From an uncultured Lachnospiraceae bacterium (GTDB taxonomy: Bacteria; Bacillota; Clostridia; Lachnospirales; Lachnospiraceae), in contig CAJTTU010000046.1 in assembly GCA_910579325.1 (NCBI GenBank), positions 1-26,105 of the forward strand: 26,105 nt of DNA, read 5' to 3'. Below the pieces are notes generated by a model. It was not told the DNA's origin, did not search any database, and saw nothing but the letters and a program-made list of their open reading frames with translations. The position numbers were made by a program, and so were the translations under genes. Shown here piece by piece: positions 6,311 through 13,473 of this stretch. Every line of letters begins with the position of its first letter. The first letter of the stretch is position 1.

Positions 6311-7747
6311 TCACCCCTCCTTCGGCACCGGAAATCCGAAATACTCCACGGCATTGTTATAGCAGATACCCTTCACAATTCTTTCCAGCGTCTTCCAATC
6401 CTCCGGATACTCCCCGTTTTCCACCCAGCCTCCAAGCAGGTCGCACAGAATCCTTCGAAAATATTCATGTCTGGTATAGGAAACAAAGCTTCTGGAATCC
6501 GTCAGCATCCCGATAAAATTGCCCAAAATCCCCTGATTGGCCAGACTGGTCATCTGAGCTGTCATCCCCGTCTTATTATCATTAAACCACCAGGCCGAAC
6601 CCTGCTGTATTTTTCCGGGAATGCCGGACCCGCTGTCCTGGAAACATCCGATAACTGTTCCGATCGCCGTGTCGTCATTGGGATTTAATGAATAGACAAT
6701 GGTTTTCGGCAGCTCATCCCTGCATTCCAGACAATTCATAAAATCCGCCAGCGCATCCACGGAATTACGCCCCCCGATACAGTCAAATCCGGTATCCGCC
6801 CCCAGCTTCTCATACATCCGCCGGTTATTGTTCCGCTTACAGCCGTAATGGAGCTGCATCGCCCATCCCCGGCGGCTGTATTCTCCTCCGCAGAACAACA
6901 GAAAAGCTGTCCTGAACCGGTCCAGATCTTCCCTGCCCGGCAGCGCTTCCGGCTCCGACAGCCGCTTCTGAAAAATCCTCTCGATTTCCCGATCGGAAGC
7001 CGGCGCGAACGGCACATATTCCAGCCCGTGATCGGCAGCTCTGCATCCCATGGACTGAAAATAGTCCATCCGCTTTCGCAAAGCCTCCTTCAGCCTTTCA
7101 AAGCTGTCAATCTCCATACCGACCGTCTCGCCCAGCCACGACAGGTATGCCCGATAGTTTAGTTTTTCCAAATTCATGGCCCGGTCCGGCCGGAAGGCGG
7201 GGAGCACTTTCAGTTCACAGTAAGGGTCGGCTGCAATGGCCTGATGCCACTTTAAATCATCCGACGGATCGTCGGTGGTGCATAAAAGGGTCACCCGATA
7301 GCGGCGAATCAGGTTCCGCACGCTCATAGAATCCTCTTTAAGCTTTTCATTGCACAGGTTCCACACTTCTTCTGCCGTATCGCCGTTCAGATAACCGTCA
7401 TAGCCGAAATACCGCTTCAGCTCCAGATGACTCCAGTAATACAGGGGATTGCCGACAGCCATGGAAAGGGTTTCCGCCCATTTCTGAAATTTTTCCCGGT
7501 CAGAGGCGCGACCGGTGATGTATTCCTCCGCCACGCCGTTCGCGCGCATCTGACGCCATTTATAGTGATCGCCTTTTAACCAGACCTGGGTAATATTGTC
7601 AAATTTTCTGTCCAGGGCGATTTCCTCCGGATTTATATGACAGTGATAGTCCAGCACTGGCATTCTTTCCGCCCAATCGTGGTACAGTTTTTTCGCTGTT
7701 TCCGTGGATAACAGAAAGTCCTGATCCATAAATGATTTTGTTCCCAT
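6311..7747 (-). CDS. uxaC: Glucuronate (uronate) isomerase
   Basis: A 478-residue cytosolic enzyme that converts D-glucuronate to D-fructuronate and D-galacturonate to D-tagaturonate, the first step of hexuronate catabolism. It is full length for UxaC (about 465-475). Recognisable blocks are MPVLDYHCHINPEEIA (amidohydrolase-type HxH, His35 and His37), FDNITQVWLKGDHYKWR, LCTTDDP, LPAFRPDRAM, GWAMQLHYG, RNSVDALADFMN, and a terminal YTRHEYFRR and YPEDW segment. The start is ATG at 7747, with GGAGGG 10 nt upstream; Met7 is an alternative. Other hexuronate genes (uxaA/uxaB/uxuA) are absent from this window, so the gene stands alone. It diverges from asnS; I could not place its promoter with confidence. 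Confidence 0.95.
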   Translation of the reverse strand: MGTKSFMDQDFLLSTETAKKLYHDWAERMPVLDYHCHINPEEIALDRKFDNITQVWLKGDHYKWRQMRANGVAEEYITGRASDREKFQKWAETLSMAVGNPLYYWSHLELKRYFGYDGYLNGDTAEEVWNLCNEKLKEDSMSVRNLIRRYRVTLLCTTDDPSDDLKWHQAIAADPYCELKVLPAFRPDRAMNLEKLNYRAYLSWLGETVGMEIDSFERLKEALRKRMDYFQSMGCRAADHGLEYVPFAPASDREIERIFQKRLSEPEALPGREDLDRFRTAFLLFCGGEYSRRGWAMQLHYGCKRNNNRRMYEKLGADTGFDCIGGRNSVDALADFMNCLECRDELPKTIVYSLNPNDDTAIGTVIGCFQDSGSGIPGKIQQGSAWWFNDNKTGMTAQMTSLANQGILGNFIGMLTDSRSFVSYTRHEYFRRILCDLLGGWVENGEYPEDWKTLERIVKGICYNNAVEYFGFPVPKEG

Positions 7748-7811
7748 AAACGTTAATCCCTCCTGCTTATTTTCAGACTGTTTTTCGCCGCTGCCTTTTC
7801 ATGTTTCACCC

Positions 7812-7840
7812 TTGAATCGGCCGAACAAATCGTATATAAT
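7812..7840 (+). promoter_or_regulatory. Promoter of asnS
   Basis: TTGAAT (7812-7817), 17-nt spacer, perfect TATAAT (7835-7840). The start point would be near 7847, giving a leader of about 100 nt before the asnS ATG. It lies in the 202-nt divergent gap shared with uxaC. The leader lacks T-box landmarks (no TGGNACCGCG-type element). Confidence 0.78.
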
Positions 7841-7864
7841 GATGGTTAGCCGCAACGATAGCAT

Positions 7865-7881
7865 CAGCATGTTCCATGCTG
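7865..7881. promoter_or_regulatory. 17-bp perfect palindrome between uxaC and asnS
   Basis: CAGCATG TTC CATGCTG is a 7-3-7 perfect inverted repeat. In the asnS transcript it would form a 7-bp hairpin about 18 nt after the start point, followed by TTTCCC. In DNA it could be an operator for either divergent gene. Sequence alone does not decide between these. Confidence 0.5.
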
Positions 7882-7949
7882 TTTCCCTATATTGTTTACA
7901 TTACGGCAGAGAGAAATTCTAATTTTATAAATTTTGGAGGAAATAAATA

Positions 7950-9341
7950 ATGGATTTAGTAAATATTCGCGACCTGTTCCGCTCTACCGACAAATATCTG
8001 GACCAGACCATCCGGGTAGGCGGATGGGTGCGCAGCGTAAGAGGTTCGAAAGCATTTGGTTTTATCGTTCTGTCCGACGGCACATTTTTCGAATCCCTTC
8101 AGATCGTATTCCATGACAAGATGGACAATTTTCAGGAAATTTCCAAGCTGAACGTAGGCGCGGCGATTATCGCCGCGGGCACGCTGGTAGCCACTCCGGA
8201 AGCGAAGCAGGCTTTCGAACTGCAGGCTGACACCGTTACGGTGGAAGGCGCCTCGGCGCCGGACTATCCTTTGCAGAAAAAACGCCACGGCTTTGAGTTT
8301 CTGCGGACGATCCCCCATCTGCGCTCGAGGACGAATACGTTCCAGGCCGTGTTCCGGGTGCGCTCCCAGATCGCTTTCGCTATTCATGAGTTTTTCCAGA
8401 AGCAGGATTTTATCTATGTCCACACGCCGCTGATCACGGCCAGCGACTGCGAGGGCGCAGGGGAGATGTTCCGGGTTACCACACTGGATATGGAGAACTT
8501 GCCGAAAGCCGGCGACGGAACCGTCGATTACTCCAGAGATTTTTTCGGCAAAGAAACCAGTCTGACCGTCAGCGGACAGTTAAACGTGGAAACCTACTGC
8601 ATGGCCTTTAAGAACACTTATACCTTCGGCCCCACCTTCCGGGCGGAGAATTCCAATACCACCCGCCATGCGGCCGAATTCTGGATGATCGAGCCGGAGA
8701 TGGCCTTTGCCGACTTAAACGACAATATGGCTGTGGCCGAGCAGATGTTAAAGTATATTATTTCCTATGTGATGGAGCATGCGCCTGAGGAAATGGCCTT
8801 TTTCAACCAGTTTGTGGACAAGGGGCTTTTAGACCGGCTGAACGGGGTTCTGAACGCTGATTTCGGCCATGTGACTTATACGGAGGCCATCGAAATTCTG
8901 GAAAAGCACAATGATTCCTTTGACTATACGGTTTCCTGGGGCTGCGATCTGCAGACAGAGCATGAGCGGTACCTGACAGAGCAGATTTTCAAGCGCCCCG
9001 TCTTTGTCACCGACTACCCGAAGGAAATCAAAGCTTTTTATATGAAAATGAACGAGGACAACAAGACCGTCGCCGCCATGGACTGTCTGGTGCCCGGCAT
9101 CGGCGAGATTATCGGCGGCAGCCAGCGTGAGGACAGTCTGGAGAAGCTGACCGCCCGCATGGATGAGCTTGGATTGAAGAAAGAGGATTACGCTTTCTAT
9201 CTTGACCTGCGCAAATACGGCTCTGTGCGTCACTCCGGCTTCGGCCTGGGTTTTGAACGGGCCGTTATGTACCTGACCGGTATGTCCAATATCCGCGACG
9301 TCATTCCGTTCCCCAGAACGGTAGGAAACTGTGAGTTGTAA
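7950..9341 (+). CDS. asnS: Asparaginyl-tRNA synthetase
   Basis: A 463-residue class IIb aminoacyl-tRNA synthetase that charges tRNA(Asn). The N-terminal OB-fold anticodon-binding domain (about 1-110) contains IRVGGWVRSVRGSKAFGFIVLSDG. The catalytic domain has motif 1 around HLRSRTNTFQAVFRVRSQ, motif 2 in PTFRAENSNTTRHAAEFWMIEPE, and motif 3 in GFGLGFERAVMYLTG, ending in NIRDVIPFPRT. AsnRS is favoured over AspRS by the RAENSNT motif 2 and by overall length; AspRS carries a large GAD insertion. The start is ATG at 7950, with GGAGG 8-9 nt upstream. The nuclease gene follows after 31 nt on the same strand with its own strong ribosome binding site, so the two are likely cotranscribed. Confidence 0.97.
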   Translation: MDLVNIRDLFRSTDKYLDQTIRVGGWVRSVRGSKAFGFIVLSDGTFFESLQIVFHDKMDNFQEISKLNVGAAIIAAGTLVATPEAKQAFELQADTVTVEGASAPDYPLQKKRHGFEFLRTIPHLRSRTNTFQAVFRVRSQIAFAIHEFFQKQDFIYVHTPLITASDCEGAGEMFRVTTLDMENLPKAGDGTVDYSRDFFGKETSLTVSGQLNVETYCMAFKNTYTFGPTFRAENSNTTRHAAEFWMIEPEMAFADLNDNMAVAEQMLKYIISYVMEHAPEEMAFFNQFVDKGLLDRLNGVLNADFGHVTYTEAIEILEKHNDSFDYTVSWGCDLQTEHERYLTEQIFKRPVFVTDYPKEIKAFYMKMNEDNKTVAAMDCLVPGIGEIIGGSQREDSLEKLTARMDELGLKKEDYAFYLDLRKYGSVRHSGFGLGFERAVMYLTGMSNIRDVIPFPRTVGNCEL

Positions 9342-9372
9342 TGAATCAACGTTTTTTCTTCGGAGGTTTGCC

Positions 9373-10491
9373 ATGAAATTAGTCCATATCGCCGATCCCC
9401 ATCTGGGCGCGTCTCCCGACTCAGGCCATCCATGGTCTGATCAGCGGGCCGACGCGCTCTGGCAGACCTTCGCCAGGGCTGTGGCCCGCACGGAGAAAGA
9501 AGATGCGGATCTTCTGCTAATTGCCGGCGATCTGTTTCACCGGCAGCCTCTTCTGCGCGAATTAAAAGAAGTGAACGCCCTGTTCTCCCGGCTGACCCGC
9601 GCGAAAGTGGTGATCATCGCCGGCAATCACGACTATATCGCCAACAGCTCCATCTACCGGCAGTTTTCCTGGTGTCCCCAGGTAACCTTTCTCCAGGACA
9701 CCCAATTACAGAAAATACGTTTCCCCAGACTTCATGTCACCATTTACGGGCGCAGCTACCACAGCCGGGAGGACAGAGAGCCGCTCTACACGCCGGTTCC
9801 CCTGGAGCCTGAGGATGACATTCATATCCTTCTGGCCCATGGCGGCGATGCCTCCCACCGGCCTTATAACAGAAACCAGCTGGCACAGGCCGGTTTTCAT
9901 TATGTTGCCCTGGGCCATATCCACAAACCGGATATGGATTTTTCCGACGGTATCGTAAACCCCGGTTCACTGGAACCGATTGAGCCAAACGATTACGGCC
10001 CTCACGGCTTCGCGATTGCGGAAGTCACCCGGGAACAGACGAAGGTGTGGTGGATTCCTTTCGCGTCGGCGGAATACGTCCCTATGGAGTTCCGGGTGCA
10101 GTCTTCTACCACATCCATGATTCTGACGGAAACCATACGGAAAGCCATCCGGCAGAAAGGGGAACACAATATTTTCAAGATACGTCTGACCGGCCGCAAG
10201 GACCCGGACATACAGTTTGGTCAGGCCTTTTCCGGCGCCGTCCCTGCGGCTTTATTGTCTCCGGAGCTGAAAATCCTGGAATTTCAAGACCTGACAGAGC
10301 CGGATTATGATTTCGCGAAACTGGCCCGGGAACATGCCGACGATCTGATCGGCGCGTATATCAAAGCGCTGACCTCCGCGGAAACAAACGCTTCAGATCC
10401 TGCCGCCCTGCCGCGGCAGGAACAGCAAATTCGCGATAAGGCGCTGTACTACGGCGTAAAAGCGCTGCTGGATACCACACAAAAAAGATAA
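9373..10491 (+). CDS. DNA repair exonuclease, YhaO/SbcD-like metallophosphoesterase
   Basis: A 372-residue calcineurin-fold nuclease subunit of the Mre11/SbcD superfamily. The phosphoesterase motifs are complete: HIADPHLG (Asp8, His10), AGDLFH (Asp53), AGNHD (Asn85, His86, Asp87), LLAHGG and ALGHIHKP. A C-terminal capping region (about 240-372) follows, as in YhaO. The start is ATG at 9373, with GGAGG 6 nt upstream; the longer frame from 9331 overlaps the end of asnS and lacks a site. The partner ATPase gene follows after 45 nt; together they should form a Rad50-Mre11-like complex that processes double-strand ends or branched DNA (family knowledge). A small hairpin (10498-10512, CTTTGC/GCAAAG) lies in the gap between the two genes. 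Confidence 0.88.
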   Translation: MKLVHIADPHLGASPDSGHPWSDQRADALWQTFARAVARTEKEDADLLLIAGDLFHRQPLLRELKEVNALFSRLTRAKVVIIAGNHDYIANSSIYRQFSWCPQVTFLQDTQLQKIRFPRLHVTIYGRSYHSREDREPLYTPVPLEPEDDIHILLAHGGDASHRPYNRNQLAQAGFHYVALGHIHKPDMDFSDGIVNPGSLEPIEPNDYGPHGFAIAEVTREQTKVWWIPFASAEYVPMEFRVQSSTTSMILTETIRKAIRQKGEHNIFKIRLTGRKDPDIQFGQAFSGAVPAALLSPELKILEFQDLTEPDYDFAKLAREHADDLIGAYIKALTSAETNASDPAALPRQEQQIRDKALYYGVKALLDTTQKR

Positions 10492-10536
10492 GCTTCACTT
10501 TGCGCCGCAAAGCATACGATCAGGAGAACCTTTATA

Positions 10537-12381
10537 TTGAAATTATTAGAAACCACCATTCGACATTTCGGGAAATTCCACCAGACCTCTTTTACATTTG
10601 GTGATCACATAAATATATTATACGGAAAAAACGGAGCGGGCAAATCCACCTTACATACCTTTCTGCGCAGCATGCTGTTCGGCATGGAGCGGAAGAAGGG
10701 GCGGGCGGCTCACTCCGATGAATACAGCAGATACATGCCATGGGTATCCTCCGGCGACTACGGAGGCTCCCTGCGGCTCGAACAAAACAGCAGGATATGC
10801 CAGTTTACCCGAAACTTTCTCACCGACCCGAAGAACCTGGAAATCTTCGATGAAACCAGAAGTAAACCGGTTCCGGCGGACGATGATTTTGTCAGCCAGA
10901 TGCGAAACGGCCTGACAGAAGTCACCTTTGACAACACGGTCAGTATCGGCCAGCTGCGGGGCGAAACATCCCCGGCCATGGCGGACGCCCTGAAAAATTA
11001 TATCGGCAACCTTCACAGCGCAGGTTCAGGCAATGTGGACATTGCCGCCGCCATCGCTGCCCTGACCATGCAGAAAAAACAGCTGTCCTCCCAGCTGATT
11101 CCCATCGATCCGAATGAATACGATACGCTGACCGCCGAGATTAACACATTAAACCGTCAGCTGCTGGAACACGGGGCAGGCGGACAAAGTATCCGGCTCC
11201 ATGAACGCCGCCATCAGCTTCAAGCTGCCCTGGATGAACAAAAAGAAACTTACGGAACCCTTTCCGACCGAACCCGGGAATGGAAACAGCGTCTCGCGGA
11301 CAACGGCGTGGAATCCGCTGAACAGCTGCGGCAGGTAGAGACGGCGGCCGACCGGGCCTATTCCGCCTATTTCCGTTACAAAGGCGCATACCGCTTCACC
11401 CGTCATCCGCTGATGATGGGACTGCTCTTCTGTCTGGCCATCGCAATGTTTATTGCCTCCTTTTTCACTATCTTTCTGACAAACGCCAGTTTTTCCAGCG
11501 ACAGTTTCCTGCCCGTGCCCTTTCTGATCCTGCTATGCGTTCTCTTTTTCGCAGCCGGCAGGCTGCTTTTGTCCTTGCGCCGCCATGGCTGGCTCTGGAA
11601 CCAGGCCAGAGAACAGCTGCGAAATCTTTTCAGCGTCTATCTAGGCACACGGGAACTTCTGCCTGACAATTATGACCGGCTGAAAAAGAGACTGCACGAT
11701 TCCGCGGCCATGATTAACAAAGTCAGAGACTGTCAGGACCGCTGTACGGAACTGGAAAGCAGCATTCGTTCCCTGCAGGAAGAGGAAAACCAGATTCTGC
11801 GTGAACTGGAAGGAATCTCCCGGGCTGACTGGACCAACGAGCAGAATCAGGAGCAGTTGAAACAGGCCGTCGGCAGACAGGAAGTCCTTAAGGCACAGCA
11901 GCGGAAAAATAATGATATCTCACTGGAAATCGAGGCGGTGAAAACGGCAATCTCCACCATACAGGCCATAGCGGAGGACTTTCATATCAGTTTTGTGCCC
12001 AGACTCAACAAGACCTGTTCCGCCATCCTCGCAAGTCTTACCGGAGGCGCCTATACCCGCATGGCCGTGGACGATAACCTGAACCTTTACATTCAGTCAC
12101 AGAAACGCTCCCTGCCCCTTACGGCACTGAGCCGGGGAACAGTGGAACAGGTTTATCTGGCCCTTCGCCTGGCGCTGGTGGACTGCTTCTGGCCGGACCA
12201 GTCGGTTCCCCTTTTCCTGGACGACAGCTTCGCCCTCTACGACGATGAGCGGCTGGAACAGGCTTTGCTGTGGCTGGAGCAGAACTATAAAGGGCAAATA
12301 TTCCTATTTACCTGCCATAATCGAGAGGAAAAACTGTTGAATATGCACAACATTATACATACCTATATAAAGATTGGTTAG
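10537..12381 (+). CDS. YhaN-like AAA/SMC-type ATPase with two membrane segments
   Basis: A 614-residue Rad50/SbcC-type ATPase, partner of the upstream nuclease. Walker A is GKNGAGKST (30-38). Coiled-coil arms (about 180-280 and 355-480) flank two hydrophobic segments (294-314 and 326-345) where a zinc hook would sit. The signature is LSRGTVEQVYLALRLALVD (from 532), with the usual SGG varied to SRG. Walker B is VPLFLDDSFALYDDERL (from 557). Membrane segments at the coiled-coil tip are known in YhaN relatives, but at 614 residues this is much shorter than B. subtilis YhaN (about 960). Translation starts at TTG (10537), with AGGAGAA 8 nt upstream and no closer ATG; the peptide MKLLETTIRHFGKF begins exactly like the family. 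The protein is probably held at the membrane (inference). Confidence 0.85.
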   Translation: MKLLETTIRHFGKFHQTSFTFGDHINILYGKNGAGKSTLHTFLRSMLFGMERKKGRAAHSDEYSRYMPWVSSGDYGGSLRLEQNSRICQFTRNFLTDPKNLEIFDETRSKPVPADDDFVSQMRNGLTEVTFDNTVSIGQLRGETSPAMADALKNYIGNLHSAGSGNVDIAAAIAALTMQKKQLSSQLIPIDPNEYDTLTAEINTLNRQLLEHGAGGQSIRLHERRHQLQAALDEQKETYGTLSDRTREWKQRLADNGVESAEQLRQVETAADRAYSAYFRYKGAYRFTRHPLMMGLLFCLAIAMFIASFFTIFLTNASFSSDSFLPVPFLILLCVLFFAAGRLLLSLRRHGWLWNQAREQLRNLFSVYLGTRELLPDNYDRLKKRLHDSAAMINKVRDCQDRCTELESSIRSLQEEENQILRELEGISRADWTNEQNQEQLKQAVGRQEVLKAQQRKNNDISLEIEAVKTAISTIQAIAEDFHISFVPRLNKTCSAILASLTGGAYTRMAVDDNLNLYIQSQKRSLPLTALSRGTVEQVYLALRLALVDCFWPDQSVPLFLDDSFALYDDERLEQALLWLEQNYKGQIFLFTCHNREEKLLNMHNIIHTYIKIG

Positions 12382-12419
12382 AATTTCGTCGTTTTATCTA
12401 TTTAGTTTTATCTATAATC

Positions 12420-12428
12420 TGGTATAAT
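12420..12428 (+). promoter_or_regulatory. Extended -10 promoter of the formate/nitrite transporter gene
   Basis: TGGTATAAT (12420-12428) is an extended -10 element. The -35 region (TTTAGT-like around 12401) is poor, as allowed for extended -10 promoters. The start point would be near 12435, leaving a leader of about 108 nt that contains the hairpins listed next. Confidence 0.6.
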
Positions 12429-12452
12429 AGTTACAAATTTATCAATCTTATT

Positions 12453-12523
12453 GCAGAAAACGGAAGAGGGAATCATTTTCCGTTTTTCTGCGGCAACTAT
12501 GGTGAAAGAAGCGCAAGCTTCAC
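12453..12523 (+). promoter_or_regulatory. Structured leader of the FNT gene (two hairpins)
   Basis: Hairpin 1 (12453-12491) pairs GCAGAAAACGGAA with TTCCGTTTTTCTGC, a 13-bp stem with one bulge. Its inner part, CGGAA/TTCCG followed by TTTTTC, resembles an intrinsic terminator, so it may end the upstream ATPase transcript or attenuate the FNT gene. Hairpin 2 pairs GAAGC with GCTTC around a GCAA tetraloop (within about 12505-12523), just before the ribosome binding site. I do not recognise a known riboswitch class. Confidence 0.5.
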
Positions 12524-12542
12524 AAAGAAAGGGGAGATTTCT

Positions 12543-13349
12543 ATGAATTCACCTGCAGAAATTGCAAAAAATTATGTACCGATCGGAAAAGGCAAAACCA
12601 CGATGAAGGCCAGTAAGCTGTTCGTCCTTGGCATCATGGCCGGTATCTTTATCGCCATCGCAGGCGTAGGCGCCGCTACGGCCTCCTGCTCCATCGGCGG
12701 TTCCGTGGGCAAGCTGGTGGGCGCATGCGTATTCCCGGCAGGACTGACTCTGGTAATCCTGGCCGGCAGCGAGCTGTTTACCGGTAACTGTCTGATCATC
12801 ATCTCCGTGCTGGAGAAGGAAGCCACAATCGCAGGCATGCTGCGCAACTGGGTAATCGTATACCTGGGCAACTTTGTGGGCAGTATCTTCGTGGCATGGG
12901 GCATGTCAGCCTGTCATCAGTTAAGCCTGTTTGACGCCGCGCTTGCCGGCGCTACAATCAACACCGCCGTGGCAAAGGTTTCCATGTCTTTCGGCGACGC
13001 CTTCTTAAAAGGTATCTTCTGTAACCTGCTGGTATGTCTGGCCGTATGGCTTGGATTCTCTTCCAAGAGCGCAGCCGGCAAAATCGCCGCTCTGTTCTAT
13101 CCGATTATGGTATTCGTTGTAAGCGGATTCGAGCATAGTATCGCGAATATGTTCTACGGCCCCGCGGGCCTGTTCGCCATGGGCAACGCCGATTATCTGG
13201 CAAAAGCTACGGCCGATACCTCCAAGCTGACCTGGGGCGCGTTCTTCGCGAAAAACCTGCTACCCGTAACGCTGGGCAATATCATCGGCGGCGCACTGTT
13301 CGTAGGCTGCGTATACTGGTTTATTTATCTGAAAAAGGACGAGAAATAA
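12543..13349 (+). CDS. Formate/nitrite transporter family channel
   Basis: A 268-residue inner-membrane protein of the FNT family (FocA/NirC/HSC type). These form pentameric channels for formate, nitrite or hydrosulfide. Six hydrophobic segments are visible. Family marks include AGVGAATAS near segment 1, the LAGSELFTGNCLII loop (TM2 break) and the NLLVCLAVWLG helix (TM4), with a short cytosolic C-terminus ending KKDEK. Length is standard. The start is ATG at 12543, with AAGGGGAG 7 nt upstream. It has its own promoter and a strong terminator, so it is probably monocistronic. Formate export from pyruvate formate-lyase fermentation is the natural role in such an anaerobe, but the substrate cannot be fixed by sequence reading. 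Confidence 0.92.
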   Translation: MNSPAEIAKNYVPIGKGKTTMKASKLFVLGIMAGIFIAIAGVGAATASCSIGGSVGKLVGACVFPAGLTLVILAGSELFTGNCLIIISVLEKEATIAGMLRNWVIVYLGNFVGSIFVAWGMSACHQLSLFDAALAGATINTAVAKVSMSFGDAFLKGIFCNLLVCLAVWLGFSSKSAAGKIAALFYPIMVFVVSGFEHSIANMFYGPAGLFAMGNADYLAKATADTSKLTWGAFFAKNLLPVTLGNIIGGALFVGCVYWFIYLKKDEK

Positions 13350-13408
13350 AACGTGATACGACGCTTCGTCATGACGCAATTTACTGATACCCCAATTTAA
13401 AACAGACA

Positions 13409-13458
13409 CAGCCTGACAGTTCATCGAATCTGATGATATGCCAGGCTGTTTTTATTTT
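13409..13458. terminator. Terminator between FNT and FtsX-permease genes (probably bidirectional)
   Basis: CAGCCTG (13409-13415) pairs with CAGGCTG (13442-13448). An inner TCATC/GATGA stem (13421-13436) extends the hairpin, and TTTTTATTTTTG follows on the plus strand. On the minus strand the same stem is followed by TGTCTGTTTT, so it may also end the convergent permease transcript. The rest of the 124-nt gap shows nothing else clear. Confidence 0.82.
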
Positions 13459-13473
13459 TGTTTTATAACCCTT

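Noticed and set aside
7841..7949. T-box riboswitch before asnS
   Set aside because: The leader is only about 100 nt and lacks the TGGNACCGCG-type antiterminator sequence and a terminator next to the gene.
10498..10512. Terminator between the nuclease and ATPase genes
   Set aside because: The CTTTGC/GCAAAG stem is six base pairs with no T-run after it, and the two genes are expected to be coexpressed.
10537..12381. ATPase gene as a truncated SbcC pseudogene
   Set aside because: Walker A, signature, Walker B and both coiled-coil arms are present in one frame with a natural C-terminus, so it is a compact YhaN-type protein and not a fragment.
12435..12542. Known riboswitch (fluoride, guanidine or ZTP types) before the FNT gene
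   Set aside because: The two hairpins do not show the conserved core bases I know for these classes; kept only as an unassigned structured leader.
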